Shown: positions 20,327-29,116, numbered from the stretch's first letter. The stretch is DNA of 64,000 nucleotides from Alteromonas aquimaris (GCF_026183695.1 NZ_JAPFRD010000010.1:467613-531612), one strand, 5' to 3'. Made by a program: numbers and translations. Notes: generated by a model from the sequence alone, not told the origin.

Positions 20327-20401
20327 ACTCGTATATTCCCATATGTTTTCTGATCTTAGTATATTGGATCTTTGTGTCTTTACTCATTCTTCATCTAAAT
20401 G

Positions 20402-20907
20402 TGAATCGCATCGGTAAATTAGGAGGCAAATTTATTTGAGTCATGCTGCCGCATCTTCGACTAGTTGTCGATGATAGCTTTCCTCATATTCAACAGGTCG
20501 AATGTAGCCAAAGAGTTCTAGCAGCCGTTTTATGTTAAACCAGTTAGCCCAGTCTAGCGTGACAAGTCCAACCTGCTCCAATTCTTTCCAAGGTCCATCT
20601 TTATAGATGACTTCGGTTTTAAATAAACATTGCTAGTCTCTACCAGTGCGTTGTCAGATGAATCATCGACACTACCAGCAGAAGCGTTAAAGCCCGCGTC
20701 AGATAATCGTTCAGAGTACCGAATGGATAGGTATTGACTGCCGCGGTCGCTATGATGAATAACGCTTTTTGGCTTACCGTGTGCCCACAAGGCTTGCTCC
20801 AGCGCATCCAATATCAACTGCATTTGCGGCGACTTCATCACGCGCCAAACCACCAAAAATTGTTCAACACTACAATCGACACTGCAATAAATTATGAGTT
20901 TTAACAA
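20402..20907 (-). mobile_element. Remnant of an IS3-family insertion sequence, right end present
   Basis: Only the 3' part of the transposase and one element end remain. The sequence after the transposase stop, TGAATCGCATCGGTAAATTAG read from 20402, resembles IS3-family terminal repeats that begin TGAATCGC. The left end and OrfA are missing, so it cannot move by itself. It lies between the NYN gene and tRNA-Val. Confidence 0.75.
20441..20907 (-). pseudogene. Truncated, frameshifted IS3-family transposase (OrfB)
   Basis: The integrase core starts mid-domain at about 20907 (VVWRVMKSPQMQLILDALEQAL) and contains IHHSDRGSQYLSIRY and SSDNALVET. The frame then shifts near 20628: reading on in the alternate frame restores FKTEVIYKDGPWKELEQVGLV, LDWANWFNIKRLLE and GYIRPVEYEESYHRQ, ending at a TGA at 20443. 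A single lost G in AATG(G)TTTATTT would explain it. The first part, including the first catalytic Asp region and OrfA, is gone. It is an inactive relic. Confidence 0.88.
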
Positions 20908-20998
20908 TCCCAGCTGAACGCTAATGAACTAAAATATTATATAAGCCAATGATTTGTAGAGATTAAAGATTGCTATTGAATTTAAGCGAAAAATAAGA

Positions 20999-21075
<77 letters not shown>

Positions 21076-21127
21076 AATATAAGAAGTTGCTGCCGTTCCT
21101 AACGTGGAAGTCGTTGGAACGGCGCGT

Positions 21128-21156
21128 ATAATAACGATGCTCCCGCTGTGACGCAA
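21128..21156 (-). promoter_or_regulatory. tRNA-Val promoter with GC-rich discriminator
   Basis: TTGCGT (21156 to 21151), 17-base spacer and TATTAT (21133 to 21128), followed by ACGCGCC, the GC-rich discriminator typical of stringently controlled stable RNA genes. The same ACGCGCC follows the tRNA-Met promoter at 63738. Confidence 0.75.
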
Positions 21157-21186
21157 GCACAATTTCAACTCAAACCGATTAACTGT

Positions 21187-22296
21187 CTAAACGGTAGTCA
21201 GTTTAGTCTCTTTCACTAAGGGTAAGCAGTTAAACGGCAGCGGTTTGATCAAATCGACTATCGACTGATCTTCCGTAATTTTCATAAAATACTCCCCTAG
21301 CCTGTCTGATTCCTGGATGACCGTTTCCCAGTAGGTAATCCGCGTTTGATCATTCATCTTTTTGAAATCACTGCGATCAGGAATTTTATTGAATGGTAGC
21401 GCATTAACAAAATCAGCGGAGGGTACTAACATAACAGTATTATCGTAACTATTTGCATGGGGCCACCTTCCTTTCAACCCCTTGTCGAACCAACCGGTCA
21501 CAGGGCGCGGGTAAAAGTGGGGATAGAGCACCAGCCCAGGTTCAGGCCCGAAATGAAGATCAAAATGATAATCGATAATCCCACCATCGCGGTATACGCC
21601 AGCCGGTGCGTCTTGTATATGCTCAACGCCTTGCATAATAATGGGAATAGAGCCTGAAGCTAATAGCACGTCTTTGACATTGTTCTCACTAAATTCGAGG
21701 TGCTCTGTCTTCAGATCGTAGGGATCGGTTATATCAAACTTGCTATGGGGGGCAGAAAAAATGAATCGGCTGAATTGTTGTTGCAGATAGCGACGGTGAA
21801 TCGCATTTCCACTGGCCGCCATGGTGAGCCCCCCAAGTTGCGCCAGCCGACCGTGATTTTTCATCATTCCGTGACACTTGGCGACAAAAACGTGTAACTT
21901 GAAGCGCTCATTTGTCAACACGTTCATGACCCCTTCAGGCCCCAGCATGTCGTGAATTATTTGCTTGGCGCTGCGGGAAACGTCGGATTCGTTTGTTTTT
22001 TTCGGATAGGTCGTATTAGCATAAATATGGGCCAGCCGATTAATGGCCGCGAGCGGATTATCCTGTACAAAGCAAGCAGCCCGAAACGCACCGGCAGAAG
22101 AGCCAATTACCTGAACCTGCCCTCCTCGGCGCTGAAACCATGCGGGAAAGATTACGCGATCCAGGCCAGTTAATACGAACCACTTAGGCCCACCTGAGGC
22201 ACCAAGAAAATATTTAAAAAGTAAGGGATAAAAGCCATGCTGCTTCAACGCAGCCATTGCCGAAGGTCCGGCATAGATATCCAATGGTGCTGCCAA
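21187..22296 (-). CDS. Patatin-like phospholipase family protein
   Basis: A putative serine lipase of 369 residues. The oxyanion-hole region is GASGGPKW (about 33 to 40). The nucleophile elbow GSSAG (about 65 to 69) and the catalytic DGG (in YRDGGIIDYHFD, about 237 to 239) form the Ser-Asp dyad of patatins. The start is TTG at 22296, giving (M)AAPLDIYAG, supported by AAGGA six bases upstream; the track of ATG codons offers no better choice. No signal peptide is seen, so it is probably cytoplasmic. It is a single gene upstream of tRNA-Val. The lipid substrate is unknown. Confidence 0.88.
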   Translation of the reverse strand: MAAPLDIYAGPSAMAALKQHGFYPLLFKYFLGASGGPKWFVLTGLDRVIFPAWFQRRGGQVQVIGSSAGAFRAACFVQDNPLAAINRLAHIYANTTYPKKTNESDVSRSAKQIIHDMLGPEGVMNVLTNERFKLHVFVAKCHGMMKNHGRLAQLGGLTMAASGNAIHRRYLQQQFSRFIFSAPHSKFDITDPYDLKTEHLEFSENNVKDVLLASGSIPIIMQGVEHIQDAPAGVYRDGGIIDYHFDLHFGPEPGLVLYPHFYPRPVTGWFDKGLKGRWPHANSYDNTVMLVPSADFVNALPFNKIPDRSDFKKMNDQTRITYWETVIQESDRLGEYFMKITEDQSIVDLIKPLPFNCLPLVKETKLTTV

Positions 22297-22375
22297 CGTT
22301 ATCCTTCCCGTTATTTAATACATTGGGGAGGCTAATTTAGCAGGTCGTTTAGACAATTCAACACTTGATTTAAAA

Positions 22376-22744
22376 TTAAGCCGCCTGATAAAGAGCGCAA
22401 TATGCCCCGCTAGGATCTTTGATTACACAAAATTGTGCGTCACCATGTGAACGAACATCGCCTATCTGCTCCCCACCGCTGCGCAAAACCTCTTTCAATG
22501 ACTTGGTCAAGTCAGCTACCGTAAAATACTGGATCCAACCTGTTGGATAAGATTCATTAGCCCCCTTAGCATGACATATTCCGCCCACCACATTTCCTTT
22601 GCTGTCCTTCATAACGTAATCGTCGTAATCTCCCATATTATAAGGTTCGGCCGACCACCCCATCACTATTTTATAAAAATTCGCGAGGGCTTCAGCGTCT
22701 TCTACCGTAATATCACACCATGAGGAGCTTGAATCTGTGGACAT
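22376..22744 (-). CDS. VOC family (glyoxalase/bleomycin-resistance fold) protein
   Basis: A 122-residue protein with one beta-alpha-beta-beta-beta repeat pair: WCDITVEDAEALANFYKIVMGW at the front, GWIQYFTVADLTKSLKEVLRSGG in the middle, and FCVIKDPSGAYCALYQA at the end. Such proteins act as metal-dependent lyases, dioxygenases or resistance proteins; which applies here cannot be told. AAGGA lies at proper spacing before the ATG. A candidate -10 TATAAT on the minus strand lies at 22812 to 22817. Confidence 0.85.
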   Translation of the reverse strand: MSTDSSSSWCDITVEDAEALANFYKIVMGWSAEPYNMGDYDDYVMKDSKGNVVGGICHAKGANESYPTGWIQYFTVADLTKSLKEVLRSGGEQIGDVRSHGDAQFCVIKDPSGAYCALYQAA

Positions 22745-22822
22745 GAATTTATTCCTTTTTTCTAGTAAGTTGAGTCACAATAACCTGCAAAACTAAAAAA
22801 ACTCTACAATAATTATAGACAT

Positions 22823-22852
22823 TCAACAAAAAAAATGATTGAAATGTATAAT
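22823..22852 (+). promoter_or_regulatory. Candidate promoter of the ACT-domain gene
   Basis: TCAACA (22823 to 22828), 18-base spacer and a perfect TATAAT (22847 to 22852). The DnaA-box-like cluster would lie in the transcribed leader, about 90 to 125 bases after the start of transcription. Confidence 0.45.
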
Positions 22853-22938
22853 CGACTTGCATTGAACAATGAATAATCAGCACATTTATTTGAAGTATTT
22901 CAGCAAGTTACAAATCCACCCCACGCTACTTAACAAAC

Positions 22939-22975
22939 TTATCCACAGAATAAGTGGATAACTGGTGATAACTGG
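22939..22975. repeat. DnaA-box-like cluster with inverted and direct repeats
   Basis: TTATCCACA (22939 to 22947) is a perfect match to the DnaA box. It faces an inverted near-copy (AGTGGATAA, 22953 to 22961), giving TTATCCAC-AGAATAA-GTGGATAA. GATAACTGG then repeats directly at 22957 and 22967 with a ten-base period. It lies in AT-rich DNA about 60 bases before the ACT-domain gene. DnaA binding is an inference. Confidence 0.6.
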
Positions 22976-23030
22976 GAAGGGCTTAATAACTGTGATTAAC
23001 ATTTTTTAATTCATTAAAGAAAGGAATGGT

Positions 23031-23417
23031 ATGTCGAAACAGACACTGGCGGTTTTACCTATGGAATTTACGATTCACAGTTTAGAGTCGAGTACGAAAA
23101 TTCCTGACGAGGTGCTATCTAGCCCGCTTTTTTTCTTAGGTAAAACCAGAGAAGAGCTATCCATTGTCGTTCCCTCGAATGTTTCTGTAGATTCGCTTGA
23201 TTCTGACCTGGAATGGCGGGCACTTGAACTTATCGGTCCACTGGCGCTATCGATGGTAGGAATTATGGCGCAGATTGGTGATGTACTGGCCAAAGCAAAA
23301 ATTAGTATTTTCATCGTTTCTACTTTTGAAACAGATTTTTTTCTGGTAAAAAACAGTAAATTGGCTGATGCTATTGGCGCTTTACGCAAAGCGGGTTATA
23401 CCGTAATTGAAGAGTAA
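23031..23417 (+). CDS. ACT domain protein
   Basis: A 128-residue protein with paired ACT-type folds, of the kind related to the CASTOR arginine-sensor ACT domains. The second domain is clear: IGPLALSMVGIMAQIGDVLAKAKISIFIVSTFETDFFLVKNSKLADAIGALRKAGY (about 70 to 126 in sequence, ending VIEE). ACT domains bind small ligands, mostly amino acids. GGAAUGG-like bases precede ATG. The TAA stop is in the same frame as the next gene, an EIIA-Glc-like domain with no canonical start near its own beginning, so the two are probably coupled in translation. Confidence 0.82.
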   Translation: MSKQTLAVLPMEFTIHSLESSTKIPDEVLSSPLFFLGKTREELSIVVPSNVSVDSLDSDLEWRALELIGPLALSMVGIMAQIGDVLAKAKISIFIVSTFETDFFLVKNSKLADAIGALRKAGYTVIEE

Positions 23418-23438
23418 CCAATAAGTAAAGGTATCATT

Positions 23439-23936
23439 ATTTTTCCCTTACCAAGCGCGCCTCCGAGCAATTTTACCTATCACCTTGCGATCTTGTCTCC
23501 GGCTACAGGATCCAGAGTAGCTAAAAAAAAGGCCGCCGATGCGTTATTTGCCTGCGGCGCGATGGGTGATGGTAGCGCTATTCGCGTCACGGGTAGTACA
23601 TTGTACGCTCCTCTTGACGCGCGTATTGAAGCAATTCCAGAAACAGGTTATGAAATAATGTTGCGCTCAGCTGCAGGGCTAAAGTTGTGGATCAGGATAG
23701 GCGCTTCTACACATCATTTGATGGGGGAAAAGTGTCAACGATTAGTCTGTGTCGGCGACGAAGTTGCGGCAGGTTCACCCTTGATGAATATTAATCCTAT
23801 ATGGCTGAAATCTAAAGGTATCGAACCAATATGTATGGTAACAGTGCGCAATACAAAAAGCCTCCGTGCTTTGGTTCCGGCTAACAATATGCGCTTGGTA
23901 GCGCTGGAAGATCCATTATACGACGTCTACTGGTAA
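23439..23936 (+). CDS. EIIA-Glc-like domain lacking both active-site histidines
   Basis: A PTS EIIA (glucose/Crr) fold is clear from the N-terminal LAILSPATG, then GDGSAIRVTGSTLYAPLDARI, GLKLWIRIG, HLMGEKCQRLVCVGDEV and IEPICMVTVRN. The family phosphorylated histidine (VHFG) is Arg here (WIRIG, about residue 86) and the partner His is Tyr (about 71), so normal phosphotransfer looks impossible; a regulatory role is an inference. The first ATG/GTG/TTG in frame is TTG at 23493, which would cut into the LAILSPATG strand. An ATT at 23439, seven bases after AAAGG, fits the domain better, giving 165 residues. The frame is also open back to the ACT stop TAA at 23415. Confidence 0.72.
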   Translation: MFPLPSAPPSNFTYHLAILSPATGSRVAKKKAADALFACGAMGDGSAIRVTGSTLYAPLDARIEAIPETGYEIMLRSAAGLKLWIRIGASTHHLMGEKCQRLVCVGDEVAAGSPLMNINPIWLKSKGIEPICMVTVRNTKSLRALVPANNMRLVALEDPLYDVYW

Positions 23937-23939
23937 AAA

Positions 23940-24371
23940 TTAACTTTGAAAACTGTATTCCAATGTGACCTCGGCATTGAGTAACTTAGAGATAGGACAA
24001 TTGTCCTTAGCATCGTTGGCAACCGTTTCAAATTCCTTTTCATCCATTCCATCGACTTTTGCGTTTAGAACTAAAGCTGATTGCGTTACGCTAAAGCCGT
24101 CGCCATCTTTTTCCAATGTGACCGCAGCATCAACATTCACTTTACCCCTCTCATAACCTGCTTCAGCTAACGCAAAAGACAATGCCATTGCGTAACAGCT
24201 GGCGTGTGCTGCTGCGATTAACTCCTCAGGATTGGTACCCGGTTTATCATCAAAACGTGTATTGAAACCATAAGGCTGTTCGGACATTACACCACTTCCT
24301 AACGAAACCTGACCTTGGCCATTTTTTCCTAAGGGCTGGTATTGTGCGTTTGCAGTTCTGACCATCGACAT
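23940..24371 (-). CDS. OsmC family peroxiredoxin
   Basis: An organic hydroperoxide reductase-type protein of 143 residues. The two reactive cysteines lie in AAHASCYAMALS (about 53 to 64) and DNCPISKLL (about 122 to 130), and the PGTNPEELIAAAHA signature of the OsmC branch precedes the first. GGATAAATT lies before the ATG as a weak ribosome site. It is a single gene, convergent with the EIIA-like gene three bases away. Confidence 0.93.
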   Translation of the reverse strand: MSMVRTANAQYQPLGKNGQGQVSLGSGVMSEQPYGFNTRFDDKPGTNPEELIAAAHASCYAMALSFALAEAGYERGKVNVDAAVTLEKDGDGFSVTQSALVLNAKVDGMDEKEFETVANDAKDNCPISKLLNAEVTLEYSFQS

Positions 24372-24927
24372 AATTTATCCTTTCATAAAATTGATGTGCT
24401 TATATCCTGTGCAGAGTTCGTGCCTTGTTTATATTCTTTCTATTAATGCGGAAAAAACTACTCACGCGATGTATCCCATGTTCTTCTATGGTGTGCATAT
24501 TTTGTCAACGCAGATCTTAGCGCTTCAAACAAAATAAACTTACTACTCACGTTAATTACACAAACGCATATTCAGGTGAGCGGCGGGCCAGCGTAGTTTA
24601 TCGCAGAAAGTGGCAACGATGGCGGGATTCAGACAAGGGGAGTACTTCTGGCTAGAGAGGATCTGTCTAAGCGGGTTCTTTGTTAATCAGGTGGCAAGTG
24701 GGAAATTGACAACTTATTTGTTGTGAAAACCGACTCAGCGAAACCCTCCCAACCGATTCAATTTTTTTTTCCAAGCATATCTCTTCGCTTAACGTGTTCT
24801 TTCTGACAGCAGGATTAGGGTAACAGTTATGTAACGCTTGCAGGGTAAATTGCAGTTTTTGCAACAAGAAGGCCGGCAGGATAAACTGATGCTCACCCAT
24901 TTCAATCTAGATATTTACTGCATTACT
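24372..24927. other. Gene-free gap between the OsmC gene and the dapE operon
   Basis: About 550 bases without a credible gene. Open frames in it (for example minus strand 24667 to 24900) lack ribosome sites and family features. The divergent promoters of the OsmC gene and the dapE operon should be here. A TTGACA lies near 24703 without a good -10, and a TTGCAGTTTTTGCAA dyad near 24853. Confidence 0.5.
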
Positions 24928-25275
24928 ATGACCACTATCTTTGGCATTCCTAATTGCGACACGATTAAAAAAGCAAAAAAATGGCTTAACGAGCATCAAA
25001 TTGACTATGATTTTCATGACTATCGAAAAGATGGCGTAACGATAGACTGGTTAAACTCAGTTGAACCACATTTAGGATGGGAAGTGATGTTAAATAAGCG
25101 AGGCACCACGTTCCGCCAGTTGGAAGAAGAAGACAAGCAAAATATGGATAAGGAAAAAGCGTTGTTGCTACTCGCGAAATATCCCGCCATGATCAAACGC
25201 CCCATCGTCGAGCATACCGGCCACTACCATATCGGCTTCTCCCCTTCGCAATTTAAGGAAGTATTCAATAAATGA
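24928..25275 (+). CDS. ArsC/Spx family protein (YffB-like)
   Basis: Thioredoxin-fold protein of the arsenate-reductase-like family, 115 residues. [16 protein letters not shown] holds the single front cysteine; [26 protein letters not shown] and [13 protein letters not shown] are family segments. The R in MIKRPI is conserved. Together with dapE it forms the common arsC-like/dapE arrangement, but a direct role in arsenate reduction is not expected. No clear ribosome site precedes ATG 24928; longer frames upstream add residues unlike the family. It overlaps dapE by four bases. Confidence 0.93.
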   Translation: MTTIFGIPNCDTIKKAKKWLNEHQIDYDFHDYRKDGVTIDWLNSVEPHLGWEVMLNKRGTTFRQLEEEDKQNMDKEKALLLLAKYPAMIKRPIVEHTGHYHIGFSPSQFKEVFNK

Positions 25276-26399
25276 GTGAAGTTATTGAGCTCACAAAAGA
25301 ACTGATCAACAAACCTTCGGTCACACCTGATGATGCGGGCTGTCAGTTGTTAATGCAAAACTGGTTAAGTGAGTTGGGATTTGTCAATGAGACAATGATA
25401 TTTGATGACACCACCAACTTGTGGTCTCGAAAAGGGCAGTTTTCCCCAGTTTTCTGCTTTGCGGGTCATACTGACGTAGTCCCGACCGGCCCTGAAGCAG
25501 CATGGGATACCCCTCCTTTCGTTGCAACCGAAAAAAATGGCTATATACATGGCCGCGGCGCTGCTGATATGAAAGGAAGTCTAGCAGCTATGATGGTGGC
25601 GACAAGAGACTTTGTTCGCGATTACCCAGATCACAAAGGCAGCCTTGCATTTTTAATTACCAGTGACGAAGAAGGCCCATTTATTAATGGGACGACCCGC
25701 GTTATTGATACACTCGAAGCGCGCAATGAAAAAATTGACTGGTGCCTGGTAGGCGAGCCTTCAAGCACCCATTTTGTTGGAGATGTGATTAAAAACGGAC
25801 GCAGAGGTTCGCTAACAGGCGATTTAATTGTCAAAGGTATCCAAGGCCATGTGGCCTATCCTCATCTGGCCGAAAATCCCGTACACCTTGCAACCCCTGC
25901 GCTCTCAGAACTCGTTTCGATGACCTGGGATGAAGGAAACGCTCACTTCCCCCCTACCAGCTTTCAAATTTCTAATATTCACGCCGGTACCGGTGCCGGC
26001 AATGTTATTCCTGGCGAGTTACATGTTTGCTTTAATTTCCGTTTTTCTACCGAAGTTACCGACAGTGAGTTGATAAAACGGGTTACTGACGTATTAGACA
26101 AACATAAGCTGGATTACGCGATTAAGTGGACTCATAACGGTCAACCCTTTCTAACGGGCAAGGGTGAATTAGTAGAATCGGCGCAAGCTGCCATTACTAA
26201 GGTAACCGGAAAGAAAACGCAGTTAAGTACAGCTGGAGGCACGTCTGATGGCCGTTTCATCGCACCGACAGGCGCGCAGGTAATTGAATTGGGCCCCGTA
26301 AACGCGACTATTCACAAAGTCAATGAACACGTGAAGGTCACCGATCTGGAATTACTCGCTCAAATGTATTATCACATTTTGGTCAGGTTATTGGCATGA
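25272..26399 (+). CDS. dapE: Succinyl-diaminopimelate desuccinylase
   Basis: M20 family dinuclear zinc enzyme of lysine and cell-wall diaminopimelate synthesis. Metal ligands and catalytic residues lie in [14 protein letters not shown] (about 64 to 77), [12 protein letters not shown] (about 95 to 106) and [11 protein letters not shown] (about 130 to 140); a late HKVNEH gives the last ligand. The 375 residues are the family length. It starts within the stop of the ArsC-like gene and ends within the start of the M15 gene (both four-base ATGA-type overlaps), so it is part of one operon. Confidence 0.97.
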   Translation: MSEVIELTKELINKPSVTPDDAGCQLLMQNWLSELGFVNETMIFDDTTNLWSRKGQFSPVFCFAGHTDVVPTGPEAAWDTPPFVATEKNGYIHGRGAADMKGSLAAMMVATRDFVRDYPDHKGSLAFLITSDEEGPFINGTTRVIDTLEARNEKIDWCLVGEPSSTHFVGDVIKNGRRGSLTGDLIVKGIQGHVAYPHLAENPVHLATPALSELVSMTWDEGNAHFPPTSFQISNIHAGTGAGNVIPGELHVCFNFRFSTEVTDSELIKRVTDVLDKHKLDYAIKWTHNGQPFLTGKGELVESAQAAITKVTGKKTQLSTAGGTSDGRFIAPTGAQVIELGPVNATIHKVNEHVKVTDLELLAQMYYHILVRLLA

Positions 26400-27073
26400 T
26401 TAGCAATGAAGAATGGTTAGGAATATCACATTCACAATTAATCCCCCTAGATGAACGCCATCAACTTCATCATGCCGTGATAACGCCTTTTAAAACGATG
26501 CAGATCGCTGCTAAAAGTGATGGAATTGATTGTCAGTTGGTAAGCAGTTATCGAAGTTTTGAACGCCAGTTAAGTATATGGAATCGAAAATGGGCGGGTG
26601 AGACGACTTTATACGATGCGCGGGGTAATCGCCTAAACCATACTGAGTTGACAGCGGATGAGAAAATAGAAGCTATTCTCTCATGGTCAGCGTTACCCGG
26701 TGGGAGCAGGCACCACTGGGGTACAGATTTCGATGTTTATGACAGGCACGGCGTGGAAAATCGCAACTGGAATTTTGAACTCATTGTACCAGAGTACGAA
26801 CAAAACGGGCCGTGTTATGAACTGGCGTGCTGGTTGAATGAGAATGCTGGCAAGTATGGGTTTATCAGACCATTTAAACAATATACCGGGGGGGTAGCAA
26901 AAGAGCCTTGGCATTTAAGCCATTCTCCCACCGCCTCACGCTACGAAGAAGCCAGGAATATCCATGCGCTTAAAAAAGTGCTCACGGAAAGTGACATTTC
27001 AGGAAAAGATGCCATTCTAATACGATTAGAAGAATTGTATGACCGTTACGTATTGAATCGAGGAAAACTATGA
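26396..27073 (+). CDS. M15 family metallopeptidase (D,D-carboxypeptidase-like)
   Basis: A VanY/M15B-type zinc peptidase of 225 residues, expected to cut D-Ala-D-Ala or related peptidoglycan bonds. The zinc motif [13 protein letters not shown] (about 102 to 114) fits SxHxxGxAxD with Asp as third ligand, and EPWHLSH (about 176 to 182) supplies the catalytic Glu region and last His. SSYRSFERQ (about 50 to 58) is the substrate segment. No signal peptide is apparent, so export is uncertain. It overlaps dapE and a 50-residue gene by four bases each. Confidence 0.9.
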   Translation: MISNEEWLGISHSQLIPLDERHQLHHAVITPFKTMQIAAKSDGIDCQLVSSYRSFERQLSIWNRKWAGETTLYDARGNRLNHTELTADEKIEAILSWSALPGGSRHHWGTDFDVYDRHGVENRNWNFELIVPEYEQNGPCYELACWLNENAGKYGFIRPFKQYTGGVAKEPWHLSHSPTASRYEEARNIHALKKVLTESDISGKDAILIRLEELYDRYVLNRGKL

Positions 27074-27222
27074 GTTTTGGGTGGATAATTGTTATCGTAC
27101 TACTGGTCTTTGGCGTGGTGCTCGGCAATGTCATGCTGTTACGCTATAGTTCTCGATTTAAAATACCAAAAGACTTCAAATCTAAACCACCAAAAGACAA
27201 GGATGAAGACGACACCTGGTAG
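27070..27222 (+). CDS. DUF2897-like small membrane protein
   Basis: A 50-residue protein starting at ATG 27070 within the stop of the M15 gene (ATGA). One membrane helix (about 4 to 25: GWIIVIVLLVFGVVLGNVML) is followed by a basic and acidic tail ending DEDDTW. From memory it is a member of the DUF2897 family of short Alteromonadales proteins in this position. It is the last gene of the dapE operon. A stem-loop overlaps its stop codon. Confidence 0.78.
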   Translation: MSFGWIIVIVLLVFGVVLGNVMLLRYSSRFKIPKDFKSKPPKDKDEDDTW

Positions 27223-27233
27223 GTGCCGTCTTC
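27205..27233. terminator. Stem-loop at the dapE operon end
   Basis: GAAGACGACACC and GGTGCCGTCTTC pair with a single A-C mismatch around TGGTA, overlapping the small gene's stop. There is no following T-run, so it may be a weak or factor-dependent stop for the converging transcripts. Confidence 0.5.
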
Positions 27234-27239
27234 ACCAAT

Positions 27240-27566
27240 TTAAGCATCTACCACTTTAACCGCTGTACCGCTAATACTCACCATCAGCATACTGCCCTTA
27301 TCGCCTAAGACCTCGTAATCAATATCAACGCCCACCACGGCGTTTGCCCCCATTGCACGCGCTTCGTTGGACAGTTCGGTAAAGGCAATCTGGCGCGCTT
27401 TGGTCAATTCGTCTTCATACGAACCAGAACGCCCCCCCACAATATCCCGAATAGAAGCAAAAATATCTTTAACGATATTGGCTCCCATCACTGCTTCACC
27501 AACCACGATACCGTAGTAGTGCTCGATTTTTTTACCATCCAGGCTTGGGGTTGTAGTAATGATCAT
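27240..27566 (-). CDS. YbjQ/UPF0145 family heavy-metal-binding-domain protein
   Basis: A 108-residue member of the YbjQ family with [40 protein letters not shown], and [19 protein letters not shown]. The family forms pentameric rings and its role is unclear. ATG lies four bases downstream of the HIT gene stop on the same strand. It should be cotranscribed with the HIT and astE genes. Confidence 0.95.
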   Translation of the reverse strand: MIITTTPSLDGKKIEHYYGIVVGEAVMGANIVKDIFASIRDIVGGRSGSYEDELTKARQIAFTELSNEARAMGANAVVGVDIDYEVLGDKGSMLMVSISGTAVKVVDA

Positions 27567-27570
27567 GCGC

Positions 27571-27981
27571 TTACTTCTCCATGTTAAGTTTGTTACGCAA
27601 CCGTTTTAATTGTACAGATGCTTGTTCAGCTGAATAATTCATGGCAGGCTGCTTACCCCATACGGGCTGAGGCCATGCCACGTCATTTGTATAGCGAGCG
27701 ACATGGTGTAAATGTAACTGTTTAACCATATTACCAAGCGCAGCGATATTTAACTTATCTGGCGCAAATAGTGCCATCATCGCTTCACTCACCTGATGAG
27801 ACTCTTGCCAAAACTGTAATCTGTCCTTAGCGTTAAGCTGACAGATCTCAACTGCGTTTTCTATCCTAGGCACAAGAATCAGCCAGGGGAACTGACTATC
27901 ATTCATTAACAATACACAACAAAGTGGGAGCTCCCCGACTACATAGGTGTCTCGTTCCAGCCGCGGATCTAATTTAAACAT
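27571..27981 (-). CDS. HIT domain protein
   Basis: Histidine-triad nucleotide-binding protein of 136 residues. The motif [10 protein letters not shown] near residue 90 supplies the three histidines (HxHxH-type), and [16 protein letters not shown] is the usual front strand. Family members hydrolyse nucleoside phosphoramidates or transfer nucleotides. The gene overlaps astE by 8 bases and precedes the YbjQ gene by 4, so the three make one transcript. Its substrate is not evident. Confidence 0.9.
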   Translation of the reverse strand: MFKLDPRLERDTYVVGELPLCCVLLMNDSQFPWLILVPRIENAVEICQLNAKDRLQFWQESHQVSEAMMALFAPDKLNIAALGNMVKQLHLHHVARYTNDVAWPQPVWGKQPAMNYSAEQASVQLKRLRNKLNMEK

Positions 27982-29014
27982 CCAGTATATCCAGCTTAGT
28001 GGGTACCACCGTTAACAAAGCTCGTTGCCCTAGCGCAACGTTTGCATTAGGAAACACTATGGCTTCTCCGTCCATCTCGGCTACATAGGTGTGATCGGGA
28101 TCTGAAGCCAGCACCGTTCCTTTAGCGTAATCCGTAAAGTTAGGCGTGTCATCGTCAAAATGTAACTGAAAATTTTCATGCTCGCGGTTGATGACCTGAT
28201 TCACCCGATAGATCAACATGTCATTTTCTTGATACTCAGGTGAAAAATCAGCGTCTGAAATAAGCTTTGTCAGTGCAGTTTTTGCTTGTTCAAAACGACT
28301 CATATCGTTTTCACCAAACGGCCTGACTTTACCTAACTCCACCGTAAATGCATGTGCATGGTGGGTATGAGAGGAATAATAACTGAAAGTAGTAGTAGGA
28401 CTTTCAGACAGCAAAATTGTTTTTACTCCGCACGCTGCCAGAAAGGCGAGTTGTGATTTGCTATGGATGCGCTCGTGCAAGTAGGGATATACCGCAAACT
28501 TTTCATTTTTCGAGTCGCGTATGGCTGTATGTAAATCATAGTGAATCCGTGTTGCTCCCTTTTCTGCGCTGGCGAAAAACGCCGTGATGGAGTCTTCTAG
28601 CAATTTAGCTCGCCTGCGTTCAGCGTTTATCAGTCCGGGCCCTTGTGAATGGGCACCGCTAAATAGACGATTCATATTCTCTTCAACGAACCGTTCGGCA
28701 ATATCCATTGCTGCTAGATTACCAAACAGAAACAAGACACGATGCTTGAGCACTAACTGCCCAGTAAGAATGCGCTGAACCAGTTCGTCGCATATCTCAA
28801 TGGGTGCAGTCTCGTTACCATGGACACCACATGACAATACAATATGTTTTAAAGTAACGCTCTCATTCTGAGGCGGCGCAAATTGGATAATTCCAGGTGC
28901 AACAACCTGCACAGTGGTTTCATTGTCGAGTGTAAAAGGAGGAATATTATTGAGAAGTTGAGGTTCGCGGCGGGAGATTTCAAGAAAATCTCCTGTTTCA
29001 ATCAAACGTTGCAT
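27974..29014 (-). CDS. astE: Succinylglutamate desuccinylase (AstE)
   Basis: Zinc enzyme of the aspartoacylase/AstE family; removes succinate from succinylglutamate in the arginine succinyltransferase pathway. Zinc motif CGVHGNETAPIEICDEL (about 66 to 82) supplies His and Glu; LHTAIR with a second His lies near 150, and VELGKVRPFGEND near 235. The 346 residues are near the family length. The remaining ast genes are not in this window, so a stand-alone copy or a related acylase is possible. It is first in a three-gene minus-strand unit with HIT and YbjQ genes. Confidence 0.9.
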   Translation of the reverse strand: MQRLIETGDFLEISRREPQLLNNIPPFTLDNETTVQVVAPGIIQFAPPQNESVTLKHIVLSCGVHGNETAPIEICDELVQRILTGQLVLKHRVLFLFGNLAAMDIAERFVEENMNRLFSGAHSQGPGLINAERRRAKLLEDSITAFFASAEKGATRIHYDLHTAIRDSKNEKFAVYPYLHERIHSKSQLAFLAACGVKTILLSESPTTTFSYYSSHTHHAHAFTVELGKVRPFGENDMSRFEQAKTALTKLISDADFSPEYQENDMLIYRVNQVINREHENFQLHFDDDTPNFTDYAKGTVLASDPDHTYVAEMDGEAIVFPNANVALGQRALLTVVPTKLDILDV

Positions 29015-29116
29015 CGTTAATCCATCTAAAACGTTAATGCCGATAGTTTAACGGTAAGCAGAAAGAATTTCCAAAACGAAAGAAAAAGAAAAGGATAAGA
29101 GGTTAAGAATTATTCG

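Noticed and set aside
24667..24900. Minus-strand 77-residue frame in the OsmC-dapE gap
   Set aside because: No ribosome site, no family features and no conserved neighbour.
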